Assembly (NCBI RefSeq): GCF_019880365.1
Contig: NZ_CP082271.1
Span: 2,728,001 to 2,792,000, forward strand
DNA from: Pseudomonas sp. DNDY-54
GTDB lineage: Bacteria > Pseudomonadota > Gammaproteobacteria > Pseudomonadales > Pseudomonadaceae
Length of the DNA: 64,000 nt
Reading direction: 5' to 3'
Positions 35,015 through 43,808 of the stretch are shown here, piece after piece. How positions within the stretch are numbered: position 1 is the first letter of the stretch; every line of letters starts with the position of its first letter. The translations under genes were made by a program, and so were the position numbers. The notes beneath the pieces were generated by a model. The model was not told where the DNA came from. It saw only the letters and a list, made by a program, of their open reading frames with translations, and did no database searches.

Positions 35015-37552
35015 CTACTGGCGAGCAGGGGTCAGCAGCAGCCGCTGGGTGCCGTAGACCTTGTCGAGGTTCTCCGTTTTGAATGGAAAGCTCATATAGC
35101 CGCCTTTCAACCAGGCGTCGATCCCGTCCGCGTAGTGCGGACTGGCTGGGTTACCAGACTGGCCAGAACTGTTGAGCCCTATCATCGGCTCGTCACGCCC
35201 AAAGTCCACGATGATGCGCATCGCCGGAATAAGCCACGTATCGAAATTGTCGCCCCAACGATAGGCCGACACATTCAGAGTGCTGTGATCGCCGCCCGCC
35301 GCATACGGCCCGCGGTCGAGATAATCGCTGATGGCCTTGATACCGGTACGCTGGCTGGCTGACATGTAGGGGGCCAGCTGCGTCGTGCCTGTTTGCCAGG
35401 TATAGGTGTGCAGTTTCCCCCACTGCCAGGCGCTGCGATCAGCTCCTTGCGCGCCTTCCATACGACTGATCGCGGCCGCGAGTGAGCGCGCCAGAATAGC
35501 GGGCTTGTCTTCCTGGCGGGGTGTGCTCAGATCGTTCCAGAACGGACTGTCGTCGCGGCCCAACAAGTGGTCTGCCTGCGCCGAGTAAGAGGCATTAGCC
35601 GTTTCTACCAGCGCTTTCCACGCAGCGCTGTCATCCGGCCCTAGCTCGTCGAGAAAGGTCTGACGTGCCGACTCCATCAGAAACGCTTCGTAGAGCGCCG
35701 CCTCCCCTGAATCTGGGGCGAGCTTGCCATCGAAACTCAGCAGTGTCGAAAGCGCCTCGCGTGCCCTGCCCCGCTCAGGCTCGCCGAGCGCATCGATTGC
35801 GGCTTTCAGCGGCTCAGCCATTCCCGGCGCCTGCAGCATGGTCTGCAGCTTGGCGGCGAAGGTCGTGGTCTGATCGTATTGCATCGCGATGACGGTGCGG
35901 CTGTCCTGCTTACCCTGAGCAAGCAGCTCCGCAATTCGCTCGGCGCGCTCCGGGTAGTACCACGAATTGGATAATTGCATGCCGTAGCCCTTGGGCACGG
36001 TGCGCTGGTTGGCCGTCGCCAGCCAACCCTGGACCGGGTCCTGATCATAGGGATGCAGCATTGGGTCGGCGAATCCGTCCCAGTCATAGCGCCCGTCCCA
36101 GCCTGGCGAGGGCACCAGACCCACCCCTTCACGGCGATTCGGGTAACGCCCGGTCACTTGCCAACCGGTACTCTGCTCGTCGGCGAACACGATGTTGAGC
36201 GCCGCGGCCCGGATATCACGCGTCGCCTCGAACGCCTGATCCACCGATTGCGCGCGAGTCAGGTCAAAGAACGCATCCAGGGTCTGATCGGACTCCCAGT
36301 GCGTCGCCTTAAGCGCGAGGCCATAACCGCTGCTTAGTTGCAACGGCTGCAAGGGATGTTTGCGTTCACCTAGCACGCTGTTTAGCAGCGGACCGTTTTG
36401 GGTCTCGTAAATAGTTTCGCGAATCGGCCGTTCGCCTTTGACGATGAAGGTCTCGTGACGCTCTCGCGCCGGCAGCCACTTGCCATCAGCAAGATATAAC
36501 AGGCGTCCGCCCTCACGACGAACCTGCTCTAGAAACAGGTCCTGGGTATCGCCCATGACCATGGTCATGCCCCAGCCTAGCTTTCCGTTGAAACCCGCCA
36601 CTACCGCAGGCACTCCGGCGATCGTGACGCCAGCGGCCTGAAACTTGGGAGAGCGAATCTGCACGAAATTCCAATACGAGGGCATCGATAATGGTAGGTG
36701 CGTATCGTTGGCCATCAATGGCTTGCCACTGCGAGTATGGCTGCCCGAAATCGCCCAGTTGTTGGAGGCGGCAACCCCCAGCATATTCAGCGAAGCCACC
36801 TGCGAAGCCGCACTGTCAAGCGCGGCCAGCCCTGGTATCTGGCCGCTCAGCTTCAGCGCTTTCAGCTTGTCCGCCTCCCCGAACGGCAGTGGCTCGTCAG
36901 GATAAGTGGGAAGCAACCAGGCGAGCTTGTCGCTACCCACTCTCCGCGCCATGACCAGTGAGGCAATTTCTTCCTGAAGATTGACGGCCAGACCGAAATT
37001 CAGCAGACAGAACACCAGCACCGAATCTTCAGCCTTCCAGTACTCGGGCGTATAACCGGCAGCAGCCAGATCCATCGGTAACTTGTCGAGATGGCGGAAC
37101 ACATACGCATTGACGCCCCGTGCATACACCTCGAAGAAACGTTTCATCCGCGGCGAGCTTTCCCGATAGAGCACCGCAGCGCTTTGCCGGAGATTCGCAG
37201 CACGCATGAATCGGTCGATCTCCAGCACACCCGGCCCAGCCATTTCGGCCAGGCGTCCTTCGGCCATGAGACGCAAGCTGATCATCTGACTCAAACGATC
37301 GGTGGCATGTACGTAACCCAGACCGAACAACGCATCGTGAAACGTCGCCGTCTCGATCAGAGGCATCCCCAGCGGGTTGCGCCGAATGCTGACACTCTTG
37401 TCTAAACCAGTGATCGCCTGAACACCTCTTTCTGGCGGCAAGCTGTCGCTGTAGCGACTGTCCAGATAGGCCTGACAACCGCCGAGGCTGACGGCCCCTA
37501 ACGCTGCACCTAACGTCAGGCGAACCAGAACAAACGGCAGACGCAGTGACAT
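35015..37552 (-). CDS. quiP: QuiP-like penicillin amidase / acyl-homoserine lactone acylase
   Basis: 845 aa N-terminal-nucleophile hydrolase, almost the length of P. aeruginosa QuiP (847 aa), which cleaves the acyl chain of N-acyl-homoserine lactones. A lipobox-like LGGC (Cys26) suggests a lipoprotein, or a signal peptide. The autocleaved catalytic serine is Ser263 in GVAASNNWAISG, with the conserved NDTHL-type segment shortly after. ATG 37552 is chosen over the adjoining TTG because of a GGAG site. It would act in the periplasm on AHLs or related amides; no luxI/luxR is in the window. QuiP assignment rests on length and remembered motifs. Confidence 0.82.
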   Translation of the reverse strand: MSLRLPFVLVRLTLGAALGAVSLGGCQAYLDSRYSDSLPPERGVQAITGLDKSVSIRRNPLGMPLIETATFHDALFGLGYVHATDRLSQMISLRLMAEGRLAEMAGPGVLEIDRFMRAANLRQSAAVLYRESSPRMKRFFEVYARGVNAYVFRHLDKLPMDLAAAGYTPEYWKAEDSVLVFCLLNFGLAVNLQEEIASLVMARRVGSDKLAWLLPTYPDEPLPFGEADKLKALKLSGQIPGLAALDSAASQVASLNMLGVAASNNWAISGSHTRSGKPLMANDTHLPLSMPSYWNFVQIRSPKFQAAGVTIAGVPAVVAGFNGKLGWGMTMVMGDTQDLFLEQVRREGGRLLYLADGKWLPARERHETFIVKGERPIRETIYETQNGPLLNSVLGERKHPLQPLQLSSGYGLALKATHWESDQTLDAFFDLTRAQSVDQAFEATRDIRAAALNIVFADEQSTGWQVTGRYPNRREGVGLVPSPGWDGRYDWDGFADPMLHPYDQDPVQGWLATANQRTVPKGYGMQLSNSWYYPERAERIAELLAQGKQDSRTVIAMQYDQTTTFAAKLQTMLQAPGMAEPLKAAIDALGEPERGRAREALSTLLSFDGKLAPDSGEAALYEAFLMESARQTFLDELGPDDSAAWKALVETANASYSAQADHLLGRDDSPFWNDLSTPRQEDKPAILARSLAAAISRMEGAQGADRSAWQWGKLHTYTWQTGTTQLAPYMSASQRTGIKAISDYLDRGPYAAGGDHSTLNVSAYRWGDNFDTWLIPAMRIIVDFGRDEPMIGLNSSGQSGNPASPHYADGIDAWLKGGYMSFPFKTENLDKVYGTQRLLLTPARQ

Positions 37553-37621
37553 CAACGGCTCCTTACAGACAGGGCAGTACGGAAGAGAGAATAGAGGGCA
37601 CGAGGCGCAATGCCGTCGCGT

Positions 37622-38086
37622 TCAAGCAGCTTGGCGACTCTTAGGCAGTACTTCGTCCAGCAGCCAGCGAGCGGAACGACGTGCCTCAGCCTTATGCTGG
37701 AGTTCCAGCGCACTGAAATTCGCCTCGTGTCGGCGCCGCTCGGTTTTGTCGAGGGCCTTCCAGGCAGCATGCGTCGGCACCTGCTCGGTCGCTTCGAAGA
37801 GCACCTGGAACACCTGGCAGCGCGGATCCTGGCCAAGGTTCGAGTCGTAATTGTCCAGCAGAACCTTGATCCGAATTGCGCCTTCGATCAGGGGCACCTG
37901 CTCCTCGAGCAGGCTGCCCGCGAGCACACGCAAATCCGCCGCGAGCGCTGCATGCTGCTTCGCTTGCATCTCGGCAAGTTGTTGCTCTCTGCGCCAGACC
38001 CTGCGCCATAAATGCCAGGCATACCCGGCCAATGCCGCAACGAGCAGCACCCCGGAAACCAGCAGCGCAGTGGTGGTAGGCGTCAT
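37622..38086 (-). CDS. DUF2489 family protein
   Basis: 154 aa. One N-terminal membrane helix (about 8-28) anchors a cytoplasmic domain with an initial coiled-coil (REQQLAEMQAKQHAAL) and the DUF2489 features LLEEQVPLIEGAIRIKVLLDNYD. It is conserved in Pseudomonas but its function is not known to me. It lies 69 nt upstream of the quiP-like gene on the same strand and 7 nt after the SEC-C gene, so these small genes may be co-transcribed with it. Confidence 0.85.
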   Translation of the reverse strand: MTPTTTALLVSGVLLVAALAGYAWHLWRRVWRREQQLAEMQAKQHAALAADLRVLAGSLLEEQVPLIEGAIRIKVLLDNYDSNLGQDPRCQVFQVLFEATEQVPTHAAWKALDKTERRRHEANFSALELQHKAEARRSARWLLDEVLPKSRQAA

Positions 38087-38093
38087 GTACGGA

Positions 38094-38291
38094 TCAGGCT
38101 CCGTGGCATTTCTTGAATTTCTTCTGACTGCCGCACGGGCATGGATCGTTGCGACCTACATCCTTCAGCGGATTACGCACCGGATCATGCGAATGGTTGC
38201 AGTGCGGGCCATGGACATGACCATCATGCGCGTGGTCATGATCATGGTCGTGATTGCAGTCGGGACCGTGCACGTGAGTTTCATGGTTCAT
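38094..38291 (-). CDS. Small SEC-C zinc-binding protein with His-rich leader
   Basis: 65 aa. The C-terminus is a SEC-C zinc motif (GRNDPCPCGSQKKFKKCHGA). The first 36 residues are a histidine-rich run with two copies of a HVHGPxCNH element (HVHGPDCNHDH and HVHGPHCNHSH), which could bind Zn or Ni. SEC-C motifs are found on SecA and in small proteins, usually of unknown role. An identical HVHGPDCNHDH tail occurs in the small protein ending at 56000. It lies between the DUF2489 and LEA-type genes. Confidence 0.85.
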   Translation of the reverse strand: MNHETHVHGPDCNHDHDHDHAHDGHVHGPHCNHSHDPVRNPLKDVGRNDPCPCGSQKKFKKCHGA

Positions 38292-38299
38292 CGGTGTTG

Positions 38300-38797
38300 C
38301 TACTCCGGGATAAAGTTGCCGGGGATTATCTCGCCATTGGTGGAGATGTGCACGCGCCGACCGAGCAATAGACCCGTTTTCAACTCACCATCCAGACGAT
38401 AGGCAATGGGCCGATCCGGCTTTTCCAGCAGCCGCACGATGTACTTCATGTGTCGCCAGAGATTGGTATGAATCGGCACTTCATAATAATCGAAGCCATG
38501 TGCAGGCACGGTCGTCCAGCCACTGGACTCACCGCTGGCCAGTTCGATGTCGTTAAGGTGAACGGTATAGACAAGGCCGCGAACGGGAAGGCTATTTTCG
38601 TTCGGATTGTCGATGCGAAAGCGCAACATGAACTGCTGCTCTAGGAGTCTCGCCTTGATGATTTCGACATCGGTCAGCCGAACCTCAGGGTCTTGAAAGT
38701 CACTACTGAACCAGGTCGAACACCCTACCAGGCCGGACAGCAGTCCCAGGAAAACCACTGCTCTCGATATTCTTCTTATAGGTGCGTGGCAAAGCAT
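38300..38797 (-). CDS. LEA type 2 (water-stress/hypersensitive) lipoprotein
   Basis: 165 aa. ATG 38797 has a GGAG ribosome binding site and gives a lipoprotein signal (FLGLLSGLVGC, Cys near residue 25); a longer upstream frame lacks support. The mature domain is a LEA14/WHy-type beta-sandwich: DPEVRLTDVEIIKARLLEQQFMLRF, with the typical NPNENSLPVRGL element and a YEVPIHTNL strand. These proteins are linked to desiccation or stress tolerance, here as an envelope lipoprotein. The gene heads the leftward run that includes the SEC-C and DUF2489 genes. Confidence 0.85.
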   Translation of the reverse strand: MLCHAPIRRISRAVVFLGLLSGLVGCSTWFSSDFQDPEVRLTDVEIIKARLLEQQFMLRFRIDNPNENSLPVRGLVYTVHLNDIELASGESSGWTTVPAHGFDYYEVPIHTNLWRHMKYIVRLLEKPDRPIAYRLDGELKTGLLLGRRVHISTNGEIIPGNFIPE

Positions 38798-38974
38798 TCC
38801 GGTACTCCAAAGGACGGCCAAGTGTAGCAAGCGCCGAATTGCCTGCAATGGGTTGTTTGGCGAAATTAGCACGTACCTGCTACGTCTTTGCTACCGCTCT
38901 TGTTCTGACAGCTTTTCGTTGTTAAAGCGCAGCCGCGCCTGGCGACGCGGCTATCGTCCTACTGTCCTATGCGA

Positions 38975-39712
38975 TCAACTGGCAAGCGCGCGGGCCAGCA
39001 CCGCTCGGGTTTTGACGATCCCGTCCGCCAGCGCTGCCTCGATCTCCGCCATCGTGATGATGCCGGAGGTTTTCCCGGCGGCTGGATTTACCACCAGCGC
39101 AAGACAGGCATACGGCAATTCAAGTTCGCGAGCGAGGCACGCCTCGGGCATACCAGTCATACCAACGATATCGCAGCCATCACGCTCCATCCTGGCGATT
39201 TCCGCAACCGTTTCCAGTCGTGGTCCTTGCGTGCAGCCATAAACGCCGTGACTGCTGAACAGATAACCCTCGGCTGCGAGCCCGGCAATCAGACGTTGTC
39301 GCAATGATTCGTCATAGGGGTAACTGAAGTCGACGTGGGTGACATGCTCGATATCGCCTTCAAAAAAGGTGTGCTCGCGGCCATAGGTGTAATCGATAAG
39401 CTGATGCGGCACACACAGGTGACCGGCGCCCATTGCCGAATGGATACCACCCACCGCGTTCACGGCGATCACCGCCTGTGCGCCGGACTGCTTCAGCGCC
39501 CATAGATTGGCGCGATAGTTCACCTGATGCGGCGGTATGCGGTGCGGGTGACCGTGTCGGGCAAGAAACAACACCTCTCGGCCCGCATAGGTGCCGCGCA
39601 GAATATCTGCCGACGGCCGGCCATAGGGCGTTTCCATCGGCACTGCTTCATCCAGGCTGAGCCCAGGCAGCTCCGTAAGGCCGGTGCCGCCGATAATGGC
39701 GTGGACAGTCAT
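38975..39712 (-). CDS. S-methyl-5'-thioinosine phosphorylase (MTAP family)
   Basis: 245 aa purine nucleoside phosphorylase-like enzyme of polyamine-derived methylthio-purine salvage. The N-terminal IIGGTGL phosphate site, the RHGHPHRIPPHQVNYRANL segment and VGMTGMPEA motif are family hallmarks. The corresponding P. aeruginosa enzyme (PA3004) acts on methylthioinosine rather than methylthioadenosine. ATG 39712 is used because the first strand begins at once. The gene follows nagZ by 14 nt on the same strand, the same order as in P. aeruginosa. Confidence 0.9.
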   Translation of the reverse strand: MTVHAIIGGTGLTELPGLSLDEAVPMETPYGRPSADILRGTYAGREVLFLARHGHPHRIPPHQVNYRANLWALKQSGAQAVIAVNAVGGIHSAMGAGHLCVPHQLIDYTYGREHTFFEGDIEHVTHVDFSYPYDESLRQRLIAGLAAEGYLFSSHGVYGCTQGPRLETVAEIARMERDGCDIVGMTGMPEACLARELELPYACLALVVNPAAGKTSGIITMAEIEAALADGIVKTRAVLARALAS

Positions 39713-39726
39713 CTTGGTTTCCCTGG

Positions 39727-40725
39727 TCAAACGATCAATTCGGCGGCTTTGAGCGCGGCGATGGACGTGCGCCAACGTGGGTCCTGCTTGTATTCCAGCG
39801 AACCGAATACGCGGCTTCGCATCGTGGCAAGTGCTGGTGAAGGCCGCGTGTCGAGGCGTTGAAGCGCCGACAGTGCCAATTCGGCGGCACCCCTGTCATT
39901 GCAGACAAGCCCCATGTCGCAGCCAGCGGACAGCGCCGCCTCGATACGGGACGCTGCGTCACCGGCGACATGCGCACCAGCCATCGACAGGTCGTCGCTG
40001 AAGATCACGCCGTTGAAACCCAACTCGGTACGCAATATATCCTGCAGCCAGCGCGACGAAAAACCGGCGGGTTTGTCATCCACTTGGGGATAGATGACAT
40101 GCGCAGGCATTACGGCATCGAGTTCGCCTGCAAGCCGCTGGAATGGGATCAGGTCGCACCCACGCAGCGCGTCCAATCCACGTTCATCGACCGGAATGGC
40201 AACATGAGAGTCGGCTTCCGCCCAGCCGTGACCCGGGAAGTGCTTGCCGGTCGCAGCCATTCCGGCGCTGTGCATACCACTGATAAAAGCGCCTGCCAGT
40301 TCGGTCGCACGTAGCGGATCACCTTCAAACGCACGAGAGCCGACGACCGCGCTGCGCTGATAATCAAGGTCGAGCACGGGCGCAAAGCTAAAATCCAGTC
40401 CCACCGCTAGCACTTCAGTGGCCATTACCCAACCACACATTTCTGCCAGCGCCTTTGCGTTCGCCCGTGACGCGAGCTCCCGCATCGCGGGCAGGCGGAT
40501 GAAATCACGGCGCAGCCGCTGGACGCGTCCGCCCTCTTGATCGACTGCCAGCAAGAGGTCAGGGCGTAACGCCCGAATGGATCGACAGAGTGCCTGCACC
40601 TGAAGTGGGTGCTCGATGTTGCGGGCAAACAGGATGAGCCCCCCCACTTCCGGCTGCCGCAGCAACTGACGATCCTCGGCGGAGAGCCAGGTGCCGGCAA
40701 TGTCCAGCATCAATGAACCTTGCAT
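39727..40725 (-). CDS. nagZ: Beta-N-acetylhexosaminidase NagZ
   Basis: 332 aa GH3 enzyme of the cytoplasm that removes GlcNAc from anhydro-muropeptides during cell-wall recycling; in Pseudomonas its product feeds AmpR-controlled beta-lactamase induction. The N-terminus MQGSLMLDIAGTWL is typical. The flexible-loop catalytic histidine and aspartate lie in KHFPGHGWAEADSHV, and the nucleophile aspartate is in GVIFSDDLSMAGA. It lies between the L,D-transpeptidase gene and the thioinosine phosphorylase gene in a tight leftward run. Confidence 0.96.
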   Translation of the reverse strand: MQGSLMLDIAGTWLSAEDRQLLRQPEVGGLILFARNIEHPLQVQALCRSIRALRPDLLLAVDQEGGRVQRLRRDFIRLPAMRELASRANAKALAEMCGWVMATEVLAVGLDFSFAPVLDLDYQRSAVVGSRAFEGDPLRATELAGAFISGMHSAGMAATGKHFPGHGWAEADSHVAIPVDERGLDALRGCDLIPFQRLAGELDAVMPAHVIYPQVDDKPAGFSSRWLQDILRTELGFNGVIFSDDLSMAGAHVAGDAASRIEAALSAGCDMGLVCNDRGAAELALSALQRLDTRPSPALATMRSRVFGSLEYKQDPRWRTSIAALKAAELIV

Positions 40726-40741
40726 GATAGTGAGCAGATCC

Positions 40742-41266
40742 TTAATTCAGCGTTGCGCTCGACCAATCCGGACAGGCTCCTTCGCCTATCTGCACCGCGC
40801 AACCCGTTGGCACGCGCGCAAAGAGATCGAGGAGGTCGGCATTGCGCAGCCTGACGCAACCATGAGAAAGCGGCACACCCATGGGTTCGATATCGGGCGT
40901 GCCATGCAGATAGATGTAGCGACGAAAGGTGTCAACGGCACCCATTCGGTTGTATCCGGGTTCGCACCCACTGAGCCAGAGAATTCGGGTCAGTATCCAG
41001 TCGCGCCCAGGAAAGCGCTCATGCAGCTCCGCACTCCAAACCTCACCCGTCCACCGTCGTCCACGCAATACAGCCCCTGAAGGCAGCCCCTCACCAATGC
41101 GTGCTCGTACCTTATGGCGGCCTCGCGGCGTGCAACCGGAACCGTTGCGTTCACCCACGCCGTTGCGAGCGGTAGATACAGGCAGCCGAACGCACAGTTT
41201 CTCTTCAGAGAACCCGTAGAGCAGCTGGTCAGCAATGGAGATATGGAGAAAATCGAGTTCGTGCAT
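40742..41266 (-). CDS. L,D-transpeptidase (YkuD domain)
   Basis: 174 aa YkuD-domain protein without an evident signal peptide. The active-site region YLHGTPDIEPMG followed by LSHGCVRL has the conserved His and catalytic Cys. The domain cross-links or remodels peptidoglycan, yet no export signal is visible on the N-terminus (MHELDFLHISIADQLLYGF), so localisation is odd; a cytoplasmic or murein-recycling role is possible. It sits 16 nt before nagZ, another cell-wall recycling gene, and 39 nt after psrA, suggesting a shared transcript. Confidence 0.85.
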   Translation of the reverse strand: MHELDFLHISIADQLLYGFSEEKLCVRLPVSTARNGVGERNGSGCTPRGRHKVRARIGEGLPSGAVLRGRRWTGEVWSAELHERFPGRDWILTRILWLSGCEPGYNRMGAVDTFRRYIYLHGTPDIEPMGVPLSHGCVRLRNADLLDLFARVPTGCAVQIGEGACPDWSSATLN

Positions 41267-41305
41267 GGGCGCCAAGCTTAGCCGATCGCCCCCTGCCCGT
41301 GCACG

Positions 41306-42013
41306 TCAACCCTTGGCCGGCATTGCCAAGGCGTTGCGTCTTACGATCGGATGCGCCTGAGCAAGACCCGGATCCGCCACACCGGAATCGGCTCGCATAC
41401 CTGCCGCGAGGAAGGGCACCATCATGCGCATCACCTGCTCGATCGAGGTCTTCGCGCCAAAGTCGTTTTCAGCGATGGCCCGTAGTGCCTTGATCCCTGA
41501 CATGCTGAACGCCGCTGCGCCAAGCATGAAATGAACACGCCAGAACAGCTCGATCGCCGGAATGGAAGGTGCAGCCTCGTGAACCCGTAGCATGTATCGG
41601 CGAAACACTTTGCCGTACATGTCTTCGAGATAGCGGCGTAGATGACCCTGGCTCTGACTGAAGGAAAGGCCCAGCAAGCGCATGAAGATAGACAGGTCAT
41701 CACCGCTACGAGGCGTTACGGCCAGCGCCTGCTCCACAAGAATCTCCAGAAGCTCTTCCAGGCTGTCCTTTTTGTCCGACAGGGCTTCTCGCCTGTCCAG
41801 CTCGCGCTCGAGACTGACGCAGAAAGGACCCAGAAACCGTGAAAAAACAGCTTGGATAAGCGCCTTTTTAGAACCGAAGTGGTAGTTCACAGCCGCCAGA
41901 TTTACTCCAGCCTTACTGGTGATCAGACGCAGCGATGTTTCGGCGAACCCCTTTTCAGCGAAAAGCTGTTCCGCTGCATCAAGAATGCGCTCCACAGTTT
42001 CAGACTGCGCCAT
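41306..42013 (-). CDS. psrA: Fatty-acid responsive TetR regulator PsrA
   Basis: 235 aa TetR-family regulator. The helix-turn-helix is ETSLRLITSKAGVNLAAVNYHFGSK and the remaining protein is the PsrA effector domain. In Pseudomonas PsrA senses long-chain fatty acids, represses its own gene and fadBA5-type beta-oxidation genes, and activates rpoS. The ATG at 42013 is set by the family N-terminus MAQSETVERIL. A palindromic PsrA operator lies 26 nt upstream. Its divergent partner lexA is the usual Pseudomonas neighbour. Confidence 0.94.
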   Translation of the reverse strand: MAQSETVERILDAAEQLFAEKGFAETSLRLITSKAGVNLAAVNYHFGSKKALIQAVFSRFLGPFCVSLERELDRREALSDKKDSLEELLEILVEQALAVTPRSGDDLSIFMRLLGLSFSQSQGHLRRYLEDMYGKVFRRYMLRVHEAAPSIPAIELFWRVHFMLGAAAFSMSGIKALRAIAENDFGAKTSIEQVMRMMVPFLAAGMRADSGVADPGLAQAHPIVRRNALAMPAKG

Positions 42014-42038
42014 GTCCCCTCCCCCGACAAACACGTGT

Positions 42039-42056
42039 TTGAAACTTACGTTTCAA
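42039..42056 (-). promoter_or_regulatory. PsrA operator (autoregulation)
   Basis: TTGAAACTTACGTTTCAA is a perfect palindrome with a GAAAC-N4-GTTTC core, the PsrA consensus. It lies in the psrA leader, where binding would block its own transcription. Confidence 0.85.
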
Positions 42057-42163
42057 CCTATATCAAGTCAACAAGCAAAGTGCTGATTGCCGTTCCCTGT
42101 GCGGCAAAGCTTGCACCAACCTCGATGCGGCCTCAACAAACAACGATTGCCAAGCAATAGGCA

Positions 42164-42179
42164 CTGTATATAATCCCAG
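42164..42179 (+). promoter_or_regulatory. LexA box 1
   Basis: CTGTATATAATCCCAG fits CTG-N10-CAG. It lies 28 nt before the lexA start and, with box 2, should give tight SOS autorepression of lexA-sulA. Confidence 0.85.
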
Positions 42180-42182
42180 TCA

Positions 42183-42198
42183 CTGTATAAAAGAACAG
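42183..42198 (+). promoter_or_regulatory. LexA box 2
   Basis: CTGTATAAAAGAACAG fits CTG-N10-CAG, with the TATAAAA that also suits a -10 element. It is 3 nt after box 1, as in the paired E. coli lexA operators. Confidence 0.85.
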
Positions 42199-42207
42199 AG
42201 ACTACTC

Positions 42208-42816
42208 ATGATCAAGCTGACCCCACGGCAGTCGGAAATTCTCGCCTTCATCAAGCGCTGCCTTGAAGACAACGGCTACCCACCGACACGCGCGGAGATC
42301 GCGCAGGAGCTGGGGTTCAAGTCACCCAACGCCGCCGAAGAGCATCTGAAGGCGTTGGCGCGAAAAGGGGCTATTGAGATGACGCCCGGTGCGTCCCGCG
42401 GAATACGCATTCCCGGTTTCGATCCAGCACCCGCAGAGAGCGGTCTGCCTGTCATCGGACGGGTCGCCGCCGGCGCGCCAATCCTGGCGCAGCAACATGT
42501 TGAAGAGTCCTGCCAGATCAACCCTTCATTTTTCCAGCCTAAGGCCGATTACCTACTGCGCGTGCACGGCATGAGCATGAAGGATATCGGCATTTTTGAT
42601 GGCGACTTGCTAGCGGTTCACACCACGCGTGAAGCCCGTAATGGCCAGGTGGTGGTGGCTCGGATCGATGAAGAAGTAACCGTAAAACGCTTCAAGCGTG
42701 AAGGCAGTAAGGTCTGGCTGCTCGCAGAGAACCCTGAATTCCCCCCCATCGAGGTGGATTTGGAACAACAGGAACTGGTTATCGAAGGTTTGAGCGTCGG
42801 CGTGATTCGCCGTTAA
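42208..42816 (+). CDS. lexA: SOS repressor LexA
   Basis: 202 aa, as expected. The winged helix DNA-binding domain (1-70) includes PPTRAEIAQELGFKSPNAAEEHLKAL. Autocleavage site is Ala88-Gly89 in VAAGAP, and the Ser-Lys dyad is Ser123 (GMSMKD) and Lys160 (TVKRF), which RecA activates on DNA damage. Two LexA boxes upstream provide autoregulation. It is followed 10 nt later by sulA. Confidence 0.97.
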   Translation: MIKLTPRQSEILAFIKRCLEDNGYPPTRAEIAQELGFKSPNAAEEHLKALARKGAIEMTPGASRGIRIPGFDPAPAESGLPVIGRVAAGAPILAQQHVEESCQINPSFFQPKADYLLRVHGMSMKDIGIFDGDLLAVHTTREARNGQVVVARIDEEVTVKRFKREGSKVWLLAENPEFPPIEVDLEQQELVIEGLSVGVIRR

Positions 42817-42826
42817 GGAGAGGTTT

Positions 42827-43303
42827 ATGCAGTATCAACCCCAACCCACCGCAAGCAAACCACAGCTTTCACTGTTCGAAGGGCTGATCGCACATCGCCT
42901 CACCCCATTCGGCGCTATCGTCAGCACCCCAGAACCCGCCAAGGACAAGCTGAGTGAGATGAGTTTTAGCGGCAGCGGCGAGCATTGCAGACAGCTACTG
43001 GCGCCCATACTGCGTGAGCTCAGTGAAGCAGCCGATACACGCTGGCTAACGCTGATCGCACCGCCCGCCTCGCTCTCGCAAAGCTGGCTCCGAGAAACAG
43101 GGCTTAACCGCGACCGCATTCTTTTGCTGCAGGCCCGTGAGAGTCAAGGCGCACTTGAACTGGCGTCCAAGGCCCTGATGTCAGGCTGCAGCCATACGGT
43201 TATAACCTGGCTTCCACGGCTGGACAAAGCGAGCCGATTACAACTTCGCGTGGCGGCCGCTCAGGGCAACGCGCAGGGTCTGAACATCCGCCTAGGTAAC
43301 TGA
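42827..43303 (+). CDS. sulA: SOS cell division inhibitor SulA
   Basis: 158 aa. The SulA hallmark is the central region RWLTLIAPPASLSQSWLRETGLN with the following ILLLQAR and SHTVITWLPRLD segments. It blocks FtsZ polymerisation during SOS. The start has an AAGGAGAGG ribosome binding site and the gene is co-transcribed with lexA, as in Pseudomonas. Confidence 0.94.
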   Translation: MQYQPQPTASKPQLSLFEGLIAHRLTPFGAIVSTPEPAKDKLSEMSFSGSGEHCRQLLAPILRELSEAADTRWLTLIAPPASLSQSWLRETGLNRDRILLLQARESQGALELASKALMSGCSHTVITWLPRLDKASRLQLRVAAAQGNAQGLNIRLGN

Positions 43304-43370
43304 TAAAGCTCCAACGGCATAGGGACGTGCCGAAACCTACCCGGCCGCCACGAAGGCGTCTCTGACCACA

Positions 43371-43607
43371 TCAATGCAGTACGCGGTCTCCATCCCCTTC
43401 CCGCTCGAAGTCTCCTTCGGAAACCCGCCCCGCCATTTGCACACCGACATTGAACATCGCCTTGGCGATTTCGACATGCTGCCCCTGCAGAAAGACTTTG
43501 GCATCGTCAGAAAAATCCAGCGTAACCAGCACACCTTCATCTTCAGCGCGACGCAGCACAATGCTGCCGTCGGGTAGCTCGACGATTTCCAGAAAAGACG
43601 TTGGCAT
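43371..43607 (-). CDS. Conserved hypothetical protein (PA3009-like position)
   Basis: 78 aa. The start at 43607 has a GGGGAG ribosome binding site and the body FLEIVELPDGSIVLRRAEDEGVLVTLDFSDDAKVFLQG is compact beta-strand-like. It has the position of P. aeruginosa PA3009, between sulA and the topA region, and is probably orthologous; function unknown. It converges with sulA. Confidence 0.75.
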   Translation of the reverse strand: MPTSFLEIVELPDGSIVLRRAEDEGVLVTLDFSDDAKVFLQGQHVEIAKAMFNVGVQMAGRVSEGDFEREGDGDRVLH

Positions 43608-43808
43608 GAATCTGCTCCCCGTGAAACGGCGCATTGTAACAGCCGGCTGACCTGCCCACAGCCCTCGGCTTCACAGCGTACGCGGTACGACAAACAGCAT
43701 CTCGAGCCGGTCGCTGAAGTAGATGCTGCCATACGCAACGGCGAAGTAGGATGGCAGCCTAGTGGCGCAGAAGGCGCCGAGCACGGAGCTAACGCTTAAG
43801 GACCTGAG

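Noticed and set aside
34866..35057. 63-codon frame between trmO and quiP-like gene
   Set aside because: Overlaps the end of the quiP-like gene on the other strand and has no start signal.
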